The notes beneath the pieces were generated by a model. That model was not told the origin of the DNA. It ran no database searches and saw only the letters and a program-made list of their open reading frames with translations. A DNA stretch of 64,000 nucleotides from the NCBI RefSeq assembly GCF_014646295.1, contig NZ_BMNE01000001.1, forward strand, positions 620,001 to 684,000. The letters run 5' to 3'. The stretch comes from Nocardia rhizosphaerihabitans (lineage in GTDB: Bacteria > Actinomycetota > Actinomycetes > Mycobacteriales > Mycobacteriaceae). How positions within the stretch are numbered: the stretch's first letter is position 1; the number at the start of each line of letters is the position of its first letter. This document shows, piece by piece, positions 37,204 through 46,477 of the stretch. The translations under genes were made by a program, and so were the position numbers.

Positions 37204-38163
37204 ATGGAACGCGCGACCGACGCGGTGCTCATCGTCTCCGAAACCGACGACCTGCACGCCGATGCGCTGGCCGCCACCCTGCGAGAACACCACGGGCTCG
37301 ACCCGATCCGGCTCGACCTGCGTGACTTCCCCACCGAGACAGGCAGTTTCCGGCTCGACAAGGCAGGCACCAACCGCGCGCTCGCCCATATCCGCGGTCT
37401 CGACGACGTGCGCGCGGTGTGGTGGCGCAGGCCGCACCCGTGCCGGGTGCCGCACGGTGTTCGCGTCGCCGACGACGAGTTCCGCCAGGCCGAGTGCGAC
37501 GGGTTCCTGCAGGGCATGCTGTGGTCGATCCCGGCGTACTGGGTCAACGATCCGGCCGCCGAGCGCACCGCGAGCCGCAAGATCGTGCAACTGGAGACGG
37601 CGCAGCGGGCGGGCTTCACCATTCCCGAGACGCTGATCACCAACGATCCGGACGAGGCCCGCAGTTTCGTCGAATCCCGTTCCGGCCCAGTGGTGTACAA
37701 GCGCACGGGGACGGGCCGGGGCGAGTTCTCCGAGACCCGGATCATCACCAGGCCCGAGCTGGGCAGGCTCGGTTCGATCCGGTCGACGCCCACCACGTTC
37801 CAGGACTATGTCGAGGCCAGCTGCGATCTGCGGGTGGTGTGGGTCGACGGCATCGAGTGGACGGTGCGCATCGATTCGCAGGCGGGTGTCGGCCGGGTCG
37901 ATTCCCGGCTGGACACCTCCGTCGGGTTCACGCGCGACCGGTTGCCCGCCTCGGTCAGCAAGTCGCTGGCCACCCTGATGGGCGCGCTGGGCCTGAGCTT
38001 CGGCGTCGTCGATCTGCGCCTCGGCAGCGACGGGGAGTACTACTTCCTCGAGGTGAACCCGCAGGGTCAGTTCGCGTATCTGGAGATCAAGACCGGCCTG
38101 CCGCTGTTCACCAGCCTCGCGAACCTGCTCGTCCGCGGGGACGGTGCCGTCCCCGGCTGGTGA
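37204..38163 (+). CDS. MvdD-like ATP-grasp ligase (graspetide synthetase family)
   Basis: 319 residues. N-terminal pre-ATP-grasp domain with the family mark AVWWRRP at about residue 77-83, then the ATP-grasp fold: VVYKRTGTGRGEF (nucleotide-binding loop), TTFQDYVEAS, DLRVVWVDG, and metal ligands in DLRLGSDGEYYFLEVNPQGQF. This matches MvdC/MvdD and related ATP-grasp peptide maturases, which activate Asp/Glu side chains as acyl phosphates and join them to Thr/Ser/Lys of a ribosomal peptide. Upstream neighbour is the only visible substrate candidate. No transporter, methyltransferase or protease gene is next to it. ATG 37204. Confidence 0.85.
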   Translation: MERATDAVLIVSETDDLHADALAATLREHHGLDPIRLDLRDFPTETGSFRLDKAGTNRALAHIRGLDDVRAVWWRRPHPCRVPHGVRVADDEFRQAECDGFLQGMLWSIPAYWVNDPAAERTASRKIVQLETAQRAGFTIPETLITNDPDEARSFVESRSGPVVYKRTGTGRGEFSETRIITRPELGRLGSIRSTPTTFQDYVEASCDLRVVWVDGIEWTVRIDSQAGVGRVDSRLDTSVGFTRDRLPASVSKSLATLMGALGLSFGVVDLRLGSDGEYYFLEVNPQGQFAYLEIKTGLPLFTSLANLLVRGDGAVPGW

Positions 38164-38169
38164 TGCCGG

Positions 38170-38442
38170 TCAGTCGGCCGGATTCTTCCGCCGGTTGGCG
38201 CCGCCACGGCCGCGTAACTCGACGTGCGATTCGACCAGCACGTTGTGGATGAAGCCGTACGAGCGGCCGGTGGCCCTGGCCAGGGAGCGGATGCTTGCTC
38301 CCGCCTCGTACTGCTTCTTCAGCTGGGACTGCAACCGGTCGCGGGACTTGCCCGTGACCCGGGTGCCCTTTCCCAGCGCGGTCTTGCCGATCGTCGCCTT
38401 GCCCTTGGCCGACCTAGCGGCCTGTCTCGCACTGTCGCTCAT
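38170..38442 (-). CDS. Small HTH protein (Rv1473A-like)
   Basis: 90 residues, very basic (many Lys/Arg at both ends). Core helix-turn-helix QLKKQYEAGASIRSLARATG-RSYGFIHNVLVES resembles resolvase-type HTH of DNA-binding proteins. It lies beside the ABC-F gene, as Rv1473A does in M. tuberculosis. ATG 38442 has GGAGGA at good spacing. Its target is unknown; the small size and charge suggest a DNA-binding regulator or nucleoid-type protein. Converges on the ATP-grasp gene with six bases between the stops. Confidence 0.85.
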   Translation of the reverse strand: MSDSARQAARSAKGKATIGKTALGKGTRVTGKSRDRLQSQLKKQYEAGASIRSLARATGRSYGFIHNVLVESHVELRGRGGANRRKNPAD

Positions 38443-38596
38443 GGCTTCCTCCGAGTCGCCGAGCAGCTGATTCCAGGCTAGACACTCTGGAGTCGGTGAT
38501 CAACGAAAACAGTGATGAAACTCACCTGAGACCCGCGAGTTCCCTCGCGACACAGCGTTTCACGCGCGACACACCGCCGTCTGGGCCCGCGACGGC

Positions 38597-40228
38597 TCAC
38601 GCGAGGTCGATCAGCTCGGCGTACTCGTTTGACCAGTGATCCTCGGTGCCGTCGGGCAGCAGGATGACGCGTTCCGGGTTCAGCGCCTCGGCCGCGCCCG
38701 GGTCGTGAGTCACCAGGACGACGGCGCCCGCGTAGGTGCGCAGCGCCTCGAGGACCTGTTCGCGCGAGACCGGGTCGAGGTTGTTGGTTGGCTCGTCGAG
38801 CAGCAGCACGTTCGCCGCCGAGGACACCAGCCCGGCCAGGGCCAGACGGGTCTTCTCACCACCGGACAGCGTGCCCGCGGGCTGCTCGAGCTGGGGACCG
38901 GTGAACATGAAGGCGCCGAGCAGGCTGCGCAGCTCCTGCTCGCCCGCGTCCGGGGACGCGTGCCGAATGTTCTCCCACACCGAGGCCTCGTCGTCGAGGG
39001 TGTCGTGCTCCTGGGCGAAGTAGCCGACCTTGAGGCCGCGGCCCTGCTCGACTCCGCCCGAGGTCGGCGTCTCGACGCCGGCGAGCAGCTTGAGCATGGT
39101 CGTCTTACCCGCGCCGTTGAGGCCGAGCACCACGACGCGGCTGCCCTTGTCGACGGCGAAGTTGACGCCGGTGAAGATCTCCAGGGACCCGTAGAGCTTG
39201 GTGAGGTTGTTCACCATCAGCGGGGTCTTGCTGCACGGCGCCGGCTCGGGGAAGCGGATGCGGGCGACCTTGTCGGCCACGCGCACGTCGTCGAGCTCCG
39301 ACATCAACCGCTCGGCGCGGCGCACCATCTGGTGTGCCGCAGCGGCTTTGGTGGCCTTGGCGCCGAGCTTGGCGGCCTGCTGACGCAGCGCGCTCGCCTT
39401 CTTCTCGGCGTTGGCGCGCTCGCGGACGCGGCGCTGTTCGTCGGTGGCGCGGGCGTCGAGGTACTTCTTCCAGCCCATGTTGTAGACGTCGGGCTCGCCG
39501 CGCACCGCGTCGAGGAACCACACCTTGTTGACCACGGCCTCGAGCAGTTCGACATCGTGGCTGATCACGATGAGGCCGCCGTCGTGGTTCTGCAGGAACC
39601 CGCGCAGCCAGGTGATGGAGTCGGCGTCGAGGTGGTTGGTTGGCTCGTCGAGCAGCAGGATGCGATCGGAGCGCCCGCCGGAGCCGTCGGAGGCGGAGAA
39701 CAGGATGCGGGCCAGCTCGATGCGGCGGCGCTGACCGCCGGAGAGGGTGCGCAGCTGCTGGTCCAGGACCCGGTCGGGCAGGCCGAGGCTGTTGCAGATG
39801 CGGGCCGCTTCGCTCTCGGCGACGTAGCCGCCGAGCGAGGAGAACTGGTCTTCGAGGCGGCCGTACTTGCGGATCGCCTTCTCGCGTTCCTTCTCGTCGG
39901 CCACCTCGGCCATCAGCGCCTGCTGCTTCTCCATGTCCCGGATCAGGGTGTCCAGGCCGCGCGCGGAGAGCACCCGGTCGCGGGCGATCACATCGAGATC
40001 GCCTTCCTTCGGGTCCTGCGGCAGGTAGCCGATCTCGGTGGAACGCACGATCTTTCCGGCGTAGGGCTCGCCCTCGCCCGCGAGGATGCGCAAGGTGGTG
40101 GTCTTGCCGGCGCCGTTGCGCCCGACCAGTCCGATCCGGTCGCCGGACTGCACCCGCAGCGCCGGCCCGGCGGCCGAGAGCAGGGTGCGGACTCCGGCCC
40201 GGACCTCCAGGTCGGTCGCCGTGATCAC
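38597..40228 (-). CDS. ABC-F family ATPase (Rv1473-like)
   Basis: 543 residues, two ABC domains in one chain without membrane helices. Walker A motifs GRNGAGKTTTL and GLNGAGKTTML, signature motifs LSGGQRRRIELA and LSGGEKTRLALA, Walker B LLLDEPTNHLD and LLLDEPTNNLD, and a charged inter-domain linker (about 240-320). ABC-F proteins bind ribosomes and relieve stalling; some give resistance to ribosome-targeting antibiotics. Length and sequence match M. tuberculosis Rv1473. GTG 40228 has GAGGAG seven bases upstream. Confidence 0.95.
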   Translation of the reverse strand: MITATDLEVRAGVRTLLSAAGPALRVQSGDRIGLVGRNGAGKTTTLRILAGEGEPYAGKIVRSTEIGYLPQDPKEGDLDVIARDRVLSARGLDTLIRDMEKQQALMAEVADEKEREKAIRKYGRLEDQFSSLGGYVAESEAARICNSLGLPDRVLDQQLRTLSGGQRRRIELARILFSASDGSGGRSDRILLLDEPTNHLDADSITWLRGFLQNHDGGLIVISHDVELLEAVVNKVWFLDAVRGEPDVYNMGWKKYLDARATDEQRRVRERANAEKKASALRQQAAKLGAKATKAAAAHQMVRRAERLMSELDDVRVADKVARIRFPEPAPCSKTPLMVNNLTKLYGSLEIFTGVNFAVDKGSRVVVLGLNGAGKTTMLKLLAGVETPTSGGVEQGRGLKVGYFAQEHDTLDDEASVWENIRHASPDAGEQELRSLLGAFMFTGPQLEQPAGTLSGGEKTRLALAGLVSSAANVLLLDEPTNNLDPVSREQVLEALRTYAGAVVLVTHDPGAAEALNPERVILLPDGTEDHWSNEYAELIDLA

Positions 40229-40374
40229 AGGGAATCTCCTCGTGTCGGAAAAGGGTGGCCGCCGAACCGACCCATCGTGCACCGTCGGTCTCGGCAAGAA
40301 CCACTCATTTTACCGTCCTCGAACCCGGCGGCCGAACCGGCGCCGCCCGGTGTGAGCGTGGTTACTCTCGTCGC

Positions 40375-41138
40375 ATGACTACCGATCTTCTGGGCCGGAC
40401 CGCCCTCGTCACCGGAGCGAGCCGCGGCATCGGCCTTGCCACCGCCGCCGAACTGCTGCGCCGTGGCGCGAACGTGCTGATCACCGCGCGCAAGGCCGAG
40501 CCGCTCGAGGCCGCGGCGACCGAGCTGCGCGCCCTCGGGCACAAGGGCCAGGTGAGCACGCTGGCAGGCAACGCGGGCGATGCCGATGCCAGGGCCGAGG
40601 CCGTGGCCAGGGCGGTCACCGAGTTCGGTTCGCTGGACATCCTGATCAACAACACCGGCATCAACCCGGTGTACGGCTCGCTGATGGACGCCGACCTGGG
40701 TGGGTCAGCAAGATCTTCGACGTGAACGTGGTGGCCTCGCTGGGCTACGTCCAGCAGGCGTACCGGGCGTGGATGGCCGAGCACGGTGGCGCGATCGTGA
40801 ACGTCGCCAGTGTCGCTGGCATCCGGTCCTCCGGTGTCATCTCGGCCTACGGCGCGTCCAAGGCGGCGCTGATCCGGCTCACCGAGGAGCTGGCCTGGCA
40901 GCTCGGCCCGAACATCCGCGTCAACGCGGTGGCGCCGGGCGTGGTGAAGACCAAGTTCGCCGACGCGCTGTACTCGGCGGACGAGGACCGGGCCGCGAGC
41001 GCCTACCCGCTGAAGCGCCTCGGTGTCCCCGAGGACGTGGCCAGGCTGATCGCGTTCCTGGTCTCGGACGAGGCCGCGTGGATCACCGGCGATTGCGTGC
41101 GGGTCGACGGCGGACTGCTGTCCACCGGCGGCATCTGA
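40375..41138 (+). pseudogene. SDR-family oxidoreductase broken by a one-base frameshift
   Basis: The 5' part (40375 to about 40700) encodes TGASRGIG and NNTGINPVYGSLMDADL; the 3' part, one frame over (from about 40703 to 41138), encodes WVSKIFDVNVVASLGY, the catalytic Ser in NVASVAG and YGASK, and C-terminal VRVDGGLLSTGGI. One inserted base near 40697-40703 (run CTGGGTGGG) would restore a normal 254-residue SDR. Both halves keep their motifs and bias, so this is either a recent mutation or a sequencing error in a G-rich run. A truncated 116-residue product is otherwise predicted. Function of the intact form: NAD(P)-dependent reductase, substrate unknown. Confidence 0.85.
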
Positions 41139-41157
41139 AGCTTCCGGAGAACGCGAA

Positions 41158-41193
41158 GGGCGACACCGGTCCGAGTGGAAACCGGTGTCGCCC
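41158..41193. terminator. Bidirectional terminator between SDR and MmpL
   Basis: Perfect 13-bp arms 41158-41170 and 41181-41193 with a 10-base loop, between convergent genes. No U-run either side, but the stem is strong. Confidence 0.75.
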
Positions 41194-41219
41194 AACAGCT
41201 CTCGACAGGCCCCGCCGGG

Positions 41220-43553
41220 TCAGTCCGTGGTCTCGCCGCGGCCCGCGGAGGCCAGGTCTTCCTTGGCCCGTGCCGCCTCCGCCCGCGCGAGCGGATCGTT
41301 GACGACGATCTCCACATCCGTGGTCACCGGCTTGCCGGTGGTGACACCGAGCGGATCACGCACCGGGACATCGCGATTCAGCGACCGCCCGGCACCGCCC
41401 TCGTCCAGGCCCCAGCGATCGTGCAGGCGGCGCAGGGATTCCGGCGCGTACCAGTTCGCGTCGCCGAGCACCTTCATCGCGGCGGGCAGCAGGAACCCGC
41501 GCACCAGGGTGGCGTCGACGATCACCGCCAGCGGCAGGCCGATCCCGAACGCCTTCATGAAGGTGATGTCGGAGGCGAGGAAGCCGAGGAACACCAGCGA
41601 GATGAGGATCGCGGCCGCGGTGACGATGCGCCCGATCCGCTCCAGCCCCACCGCGACGGCGGTCTCGTTCTTGCCGGTGCGGTCGTATTCCTCGCGGATC
41701 CGCGAGAGCAGGAACACCTGGTAGTCCATCGCGAGTCCGAAAGCGGCGGCGAACAGCATCACCGGCACGGTGGCGGACAGATTGCCGGTGACGGTGAAAC
41801 CGAGCAGCCCGGACAGATGGCCGTCCTGGAAGATCCAGACCAGCGCGCCGAAGGTCGCCGTGAGGCTGAGCGCGCTGAGGACGACCGCCAGTACGGGCAG
41901 CACCACGCTGCCGGTGAGTGCGAACAGCACCAGCAGCATCACGAGCACGACGAAGCCGAGCGCCCAGGGCAATTCGTCCTCGATGGCGGCGATGGAGTCG
42001 GCATTGGCCGCGGCGACGCCGCCGACCAGCAGCTCGCTGGGTGTCTGCACCGCGCGCACCTGCTCGACCAGACCGGCCAGCGCGTCGCTGTCGGAGGTGG
42101 CGGGCACGATCGACAGGTAGACGGCCCGGTCGGCCCGGAATCGGGCGTTCGCCGCGGTGGGGGCGGTGAGCAGACCGCCCTGGGCGTAGCTGCCGGTGGC
42201 GCTGTCGACGCGGCGGACGTGGTCGAGGTCGGACAGGTCGCGGGCGATCGAGTCGATTCCCGTTGCGCTGTACGCGCTCTCGGGCAGGACGGCGACGAGG
42301 GTGTTCTGGTCGCTCTCGCCGAAGTCGCGCTGCACGATCTCGGTGACCTGGCGGGAGTTCATCGACTCCGGCAGGGTGCGCTCGTCCGGGAAGCCGAGCT
42401 TCACGCCGAGGAACGGTGCGCCCAGGAGCAGCAGCAGCGCGGTCACGGCCAGCCCGATCGGGATCGGCTTGCGCATGACCGCGGTGGCGAGCTTGTGCCA
42501 GGCGCCCTCGCCCGGTGCGGGGCGCGGCGCCCGCAGGAACCACCAGCCGAGCTGGCCCTTGTCGATCCGCGGGCCGAGCAGCAGCAGGGCCGCGGGCAGC
42601 ACGGTCAGGGAGACGAGCGCGGCCAGTGCCGCGACGAGGATGCCCGCGTAACCCATGGACCGGATCGCCAGCAGCGGGAAGAACAGCAGCCCGGCGAGGG
42701 CGACGGCGACGGTCAGCGCCGAGAACGCGACGGTGCGGCCAGCGGTGCGCAGGGTGGTCGCCACCGCGCCGGCCGGGGTGCGGCCCTCGGACAGTTCGTC
42801 GCGGTAGCGGTTGACGATCAGCAGGCTGTAGTCGATGGCGAGGCCGAGGCCGAGCAGGGTGGCCACGTTCGTCGCGGACACCGACAGCGGGGTGAACAGC
42901 GTCAGCAGCCACAGCGCGCCCATCGTCGCCAGCACGGTGCCGAGCGCGACCAGCAGCGGCAGGCTCGCCGCGACGAGGCCGCCGAAGACGAACAGCAGCG
43001 CGATCAGGGTGAGCGGGAACGCGATCGCCTCGCCCTTGGCGATATCGGTCTTGCTCTGCTCGACGGTCTCGTGCATGAGCATCGCGAAGCCACCGGCCCT
43101 GACCTGCAGGGTGCCTTGCGTGCCGGTGAGTTCGCCGGCGATCGCGGCGACGCGCTGGTCGATCTCGCGTTCGCTGCCGAGCACGCTGGCCACGATCAGG
43201 CCCTGCTTGCCGTCGACGCTGCGCAGCGCGGGCTGGTGGGTGGTCCAGTAGGACACCACGTCGGTGACACCGTCGCGCTCCTGCAGGTTGGCCACCAGTG
43301 CCGTTGCCGCCGCGGTCGATTCGGGATCCTCGACCGAGGACTCGGTCTCCACGAGCAGCAGCAGATTCGGCGGCGCCTGCCCGAACTCCTCGCGCAGCAC
43401 CTCGAGTGCTCTGCTGGATTCGCTGCCAGGGTCGGTGTATCCGCCGCCCTCCACCCGCTCGAACAGCGTGGCGCCGAGTGCGCCGAGCACCAGCGCGAGC
43501 ACTGCGAAAACGCCGAGCACCCAGCAGCTGCGCCGCTTGGTGAATTCGAACAC
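41220..43553 (-). CDS. MmpL-family RND transporter
   Basis: 777 residues. Same two-halved topology as the MMPL protein at 10268-12484, with proton-relay motifs AIDYSLLIVNRYR and AMDYQVFLLSRIREEYDRT and a charged C-terminal tail of about 60 residues (LARAEAARAKEDLAS). Probably exports a lipid across the inner membrane; no biosynthetic gene adjoins it except a lycopene cyclase upstream on the same strand, 209 bases away. GTG 43553 with AGGGGAA six bases upstream; the frame runs open to 44030 without a better start. Confidence 0.92.
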   Translation of the reverse strand: MFEFTKRRSCWVLGVFAVLALVLGALGATLFERVEGGGYTDPGSESSRALEVLREEFGQAPPNLLLLVETESSVEDPESTAAATALVANLQERDGVTDVVSYWTTHQPALRSVDGKQGLIVASVLGSEREIDQRVAAIAGELTGTQGTLQVRAGGFAMLMHETVEQSKTDIAKGEAIAFPLTLIALLFVFGGLVAASLPLLVALGTVLATMGALWLLTLFTPLSVSATNVATLLGLGLAIDYSLLIVNRYRDELSEGRTPAGAVATTLRTAGRTVAFSALTVAVALAGLLFFPLLAIRSMGYAGILVAALAALVSLTVLPAALLLLGPRIDKGQLGWWFLRAPRPAPGEGAWHKLATAVMRKPIPIGLAVTALLLLLGAPFLGVKLGFPDERTLPESMNSRQVTEIVQRDFGESDQNTLVAVLPESAYSATGIDSIARDLSDLDHVRRVDSATGSYAQGGLLTAPTAANARFRADRAVYLSIVPATSDSDALAGLVEQVRAVQTPSELLVGGVAAANADSIAAIEDELPWALGFVVLVMLLVLFALTGSVVLPVLAVVLSALSLTATFGALVWIFQDGHLSGLLGFTVTGNLSATVPVMLFAAAFGLAMDYQVFLLSRIREEYDRTGKNETAVAVGLERIGRIVTAAAILISLVFLGFLASDITFMKAFGIGLPLAVIVDATLVRGFLLPAAMKVLGDANWYAPESLRRLHDRWGLDEGGAGRSLNRDVPVRDPLGVTTGKPVTTDVEIVVNDPLARAEAARAKEDLASAGRGETTD

Positions 43554-43762
43554 CGGATATTCCCCTAACTCGTCACGCAACTGTGCGGCACGCACGTCGA
43601 CGTGCGGGGGCTCGGGTGTTTCCGGCCGGTCCGCCTCGCCGGCCCGATCCTGTTGGCGGGTGGGCGCGTTCGCGCAGCGATGGTAGCAACTTCGTGGCGG
43701 CGCCGCCGGGCCTCGGGGTGAGCGCGCGCACACCCTCCGATTCCCGGTCAGCGACCGGCCCG

Positions 43763-44845
43763 CTACATCCCGGCCGGCGCCGGGCCGATTCCCGCTACCG
43801 ACGTCGCGATCACGCGGCGCAGTCGCGGGGGAAGGGCGGCGAACAGTGCGCGCATTGCCGCGAGTGTGCCGCGTAGGTCGTCGTGTCCGGACAGGTACGA
43901 CCGCTGCCGTGGGGCGGGCAGCTCGAAGAACGCGTCGAAGAAGACCACGACATCGCGCGGCGGGAGGGCCAGCAGCGCCCGCAAACCCGCCCGGCGCAGG
44001 GCGGCCACGGTGCGCGCCTGGACCGTCCACGGCGTCGCGCCGGCGGCGACGAGGTCGGCCGCGCTCAGCGAGGCGGCGACGCTGTACCCGGTGGCGGGAT
44101 GGGTCAGGCCGCCCGCCGCCCCGAATCGGCCGTGGCCGGGCTTGCCGCCTTGCACCGGAAAGCGCACCCGCTCAACCGGTTCCGCACCGGTGAAGGGGAT
44201 GCCGCGTGCCCGCAGGCGGTGTTCGAGGCGGTGTCGCAGGACGTCGGGGCCGAGGGCGGGGCGGCCGGCGAGACAGGTTTCCTCGAACAGCATCGTGTCC
44301 GGGCCGAGCGGGACCGCGTAGAGGAACGAGGCCGGATCGTCCGGGTCGGCGCCGTTGTCCAGGCGCCAGTCCATGAACAAGGTCGGCTGGTCGAGAGCGT
44401 CCCTGGGCAGAACCATGCCATACGCGGTCTGTTCGGCCCGGTGCGGTGACCTGGCCAGACCGCGTGCGTCGATCACCCGCCCGGTGCGGGTCAGTCCGCT
44501 CGCGGTGCGCACCGATCCCGCGTCCAGCTCGACGACCCGGTCGGCGATCACCCCCGCGCCGTCGAGGGTCAGCGACCGTTGCAGTCTCGCGGTGTCGAGG
44601 ACTTGGTAAACGCGGTCGATACGGTGCTCCCGCACGGCCCACGCTGTCGGCCCGTCGACGGTCGCGGCGACGACGGCCGGATCGAGCCAGTCCGGCAGTT
44701 CGTCCGCCCAGGCGGCGTAGGTCGGGGTCCACACCCGGTCGGGATGCGGATCGATCACCGTGACGGCGAGGCCGCGGGCCAGGGCGCGATGGGCCACCGC
44801 CCGGCCTGCCGGGCCGAGTCCGCAGATGATCAGCTCGGCGTCCAC
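43763..44845 (-). CDS. Lycopene beta-cyclase (CrtL/CrtY flavoprotein type)
   Basis: 360 residues. N-terminal dinucleotide-binding IICGLGPAGRAVAH, then the family marks FMDWR and FEETCL (the latter with the catalytic Glu), and TGYSVAASL. It cyclises lycopene ends to beta-ionone rings in carotenoid synthesis, without net redox change. The other carotenoid genes (crtE, crtB, crtI) are not in the window, so this is an isolated copy. GTG 44845; weak Shine-Dalgarno. Divergent from ku with about 110 bases between the starts. Confidence 0.88.
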   Translation of the reverse strand: MDAELIICGLGPAGRAVAHRALARGLAVTVIDPHPDRVWTPTYAAWADELPDWLDPAVVAATVDGPTAWAVREHRIDRVYQVLDTARLQRSLTLDGAGVIADRVVELDAGSVRTASGLTRTGRVIDARGLARSPHRAEQTAYGMVLPRDALDQPTLFMDWRLDNGADPDDPASFLYAVPLGPDTMLFEETCLAGRPALGPDVLRHRLEHRLRARGIPFTGAEPVERVRFPVQGGKPGHGRFGAAGGLTHPATGYSVAASLSAADLVAAGATPWTVQARTVAALRRAGLRALLALPPRDVVVFFDAFFELPAPRQRSYLSGHDDLRGTLAAMRALFAALPPRLRRVIATSVAGIGPAPAGM

Positions 44846-44954
44846 CCGGCAATTGGATCAGACGCAACGATTTCAAGCACCGCCGCGTCACGGACGGGCA
44901 CCGGTTGGGCGGCGTTGTCTCGCCCCCGCGCGACATTTCGGCAATTATGGGGAA

Positions 44955-45869
44955 ATGAGATCGATCTGGAAAGGCTCGATCGCCTTCGGGCTGGTCAATG
45001 TCCCGGTCAAGGTCTATACCGCGACCGAGGACCACGACATTCGGTTCCATCAGGTCCACGCCAAGGACGGCGGCCGGATCAAATACGACCGTGTCTGCCA
45101 GGTGTGCGGCAAATCGGTCCAGTATTCCGATATCGACAAGGCCTACGTCTCCCCCGACGGCGACCAGGTCGTCCTCACCGACGCCGATTTCGCGAAACTC
45201 CCCGCGGCGGAGAAACACGAAATCCCGGTGCTGGAATTCGTGCCGTCCGAGCAGATCGACCCCGTCCTGTTCGACAAGAGCTATTACCTCGAACCGGATT
45301 CGGCCACGCCCAAGGCCTACCAGCTGCTGGCGGCCACCCTCGAACGCATCGACAAGACCGCGCTCGTGCACTTCACGCTGCGCCAGAAGACCCGGCTGGC
45401 GGCCCTGCGGGTGCGCGACGGCGTGCTGGTCCTGCAGACACTGCTGTGGCCCGACGAGGTGCGTGCCGTGGACTTCCCGTCGCTCGACGAGGCGCCCGCG
45501 CCGCGTCCACAGGAATTGAAGATGGCCGAAACGCTGGTCGAGTCGATGTCGGGGGATTTCGATCCCGGCGAATACACCGACGAATATCAGATCGAATTGC
45601 AGAAACTCCTCGACGAGGCGATCGCCAGCGGGACCGGCAAGGTCGAATCCGCCGCGGCCGCCGAACCAGCCGAACAGCCCGATGCCGAGGTCGTCGACCT
45701 GGTCGCGGCATTGCAGCGCAGTCTCGAAGCCAGTGGCCGCCGCGACACCGAGGCGGCGCCTGCCCCGAAGAAGGCGGCCAAGAAGACAGCCGCCAAGAAG
45801 GCCGCGCCGCGCAAGGCGGCGGCGAAGAAATCCACGGGCAGCAAGACCGCGACCCGCAAGGGGGCGTAG
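44955..45869 (+). CDS. ku: DNA-end-binding protein Ku
   Basis: 304 residues. Opens MRSIWKGSIAFGLVNVPVKVYTAT in pattern with bacterial Ku; continues with the core beta-barrel (YLEPD, KAYQLLAATLE, RLAALRVRDG, LVLQTLLWPDEVR) and ends in a Lys/Ala-rich tail (about 265-304), which in actinobacterial Ku binds DNA and helps bridge or thread ends. Works as a homodimer with LigD in non-homologous end joining; ligD is not in the window. ATG 44955. Followed after 14 bases by a GNAT gene. Confidence 0.96.
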   Translation: MRSIWKGSIAFGLVNVPVKVYTATEDHDIRFHQVHAKDGGRIKYDRVCQVCGKSVQYSDIDKAYVSPDGDQVVLTDADFAKLPAAEKHEIPVLEFVPSEQIDPVLFDKSYYLEPDSATPKAYQLLAATLERIDKTALVHFTLRQKTRLAALRVRDGVLVLQTLLWPDEVRAVDFPSLDEAPAPRPQELKMAETLVESMSGDFDPGEYTDEYQIELQKLLDEAIASGTGKVESAAAAEPAEQPDAEVVDLVAALQRSLEASGRRDTEAAPAPKKAAKKTAAKKAAPRKAAAKKSTGSKTATRKGA

Positions 45870-45883
45870 GGCAGACTGGCCCC

Positions 45884-46429
45884 ATGGACTCCTCGATCGT
45901 CGTCGTGCCGATGGGGCTGGGACATCTGCGTCAAGTCCTCGACCTCGGCCACCAGGTGTTCGACACGACCACCAAGCCCTACACGTCGTGGTCGCTCACG
46001 GCCGTCGCCGAGCATCTGGACAGCCCGGACAACGCCTGCTGGGTCGCCCTGGATTCCGACCGGGTCGTCGGCTTCGTGCTCGGTTCGATGGAATTCGAGC
46101 ACCGCGACGACTGGGCCTACCTGGAGTGGATCGCGGTCGCGCCCGACATGCAGGGCCACGGCATCGCCCGGCGGCTGGTGAACGTGTGCTCGGAGGCGCT
46201 GTTCGCACGCGGGGCACGCCACATCGTCACCGATGTCGAGGACCGCAACAGCGCCTCGGCGGCGCTGATGACCAGCACCGGTTTCGTGCCCGCCGCGACC
46301 GTCACCCTGCTGGTGCGGCCGAACCCGGACGAGGCGAGCGGCGAACAGCCGCTGCCACCGATGTCGGCGAACACCCGCCACGATCTCATCCGCCGCGGCA
46401 GGCTGTCGGTGGAGCACCCGCGCCGCTGA
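45884..46429 (+). CDS. GNAT-family N-acetyltransferase
   Basis: 181 residues. Acetyl-CoA-binding motif A AVAPDMQGHGIARRLVN with the Q-x-x-G-x-G/A loop, preceded by VGFVLGSMEF and followed by VEDRNSASAALMTSTGFVP. The C-terminal 40 residues (LPPMSANTRHDLIRRGRL) are an extension of unknown role. Substrate unknown. Lies 14 bases after ku and is probably cotranscribed. Confidence 0.88.
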   Translation: MDSSIVVVPMGLGHLRQVLDLGHQVFDTTTKPYTSWSLTAVAEHLDSPDNACWVALDSDRVVGFVLGSMEFEHRDDWAYLEWIAVAPDMQGHGIARRLVNVCSEALFARGARHIVTDVEDRNSASAALMTSTGFVPAATVTLLVRPNPDEASGEQPLPPMSANTRHDLIRRGRLSVEHPRR

Positions 46430-46477
46430 CCGGAGCGCCACTCCGGCATCGCCGCTGGTCGGGCCTATTCTCGACAG

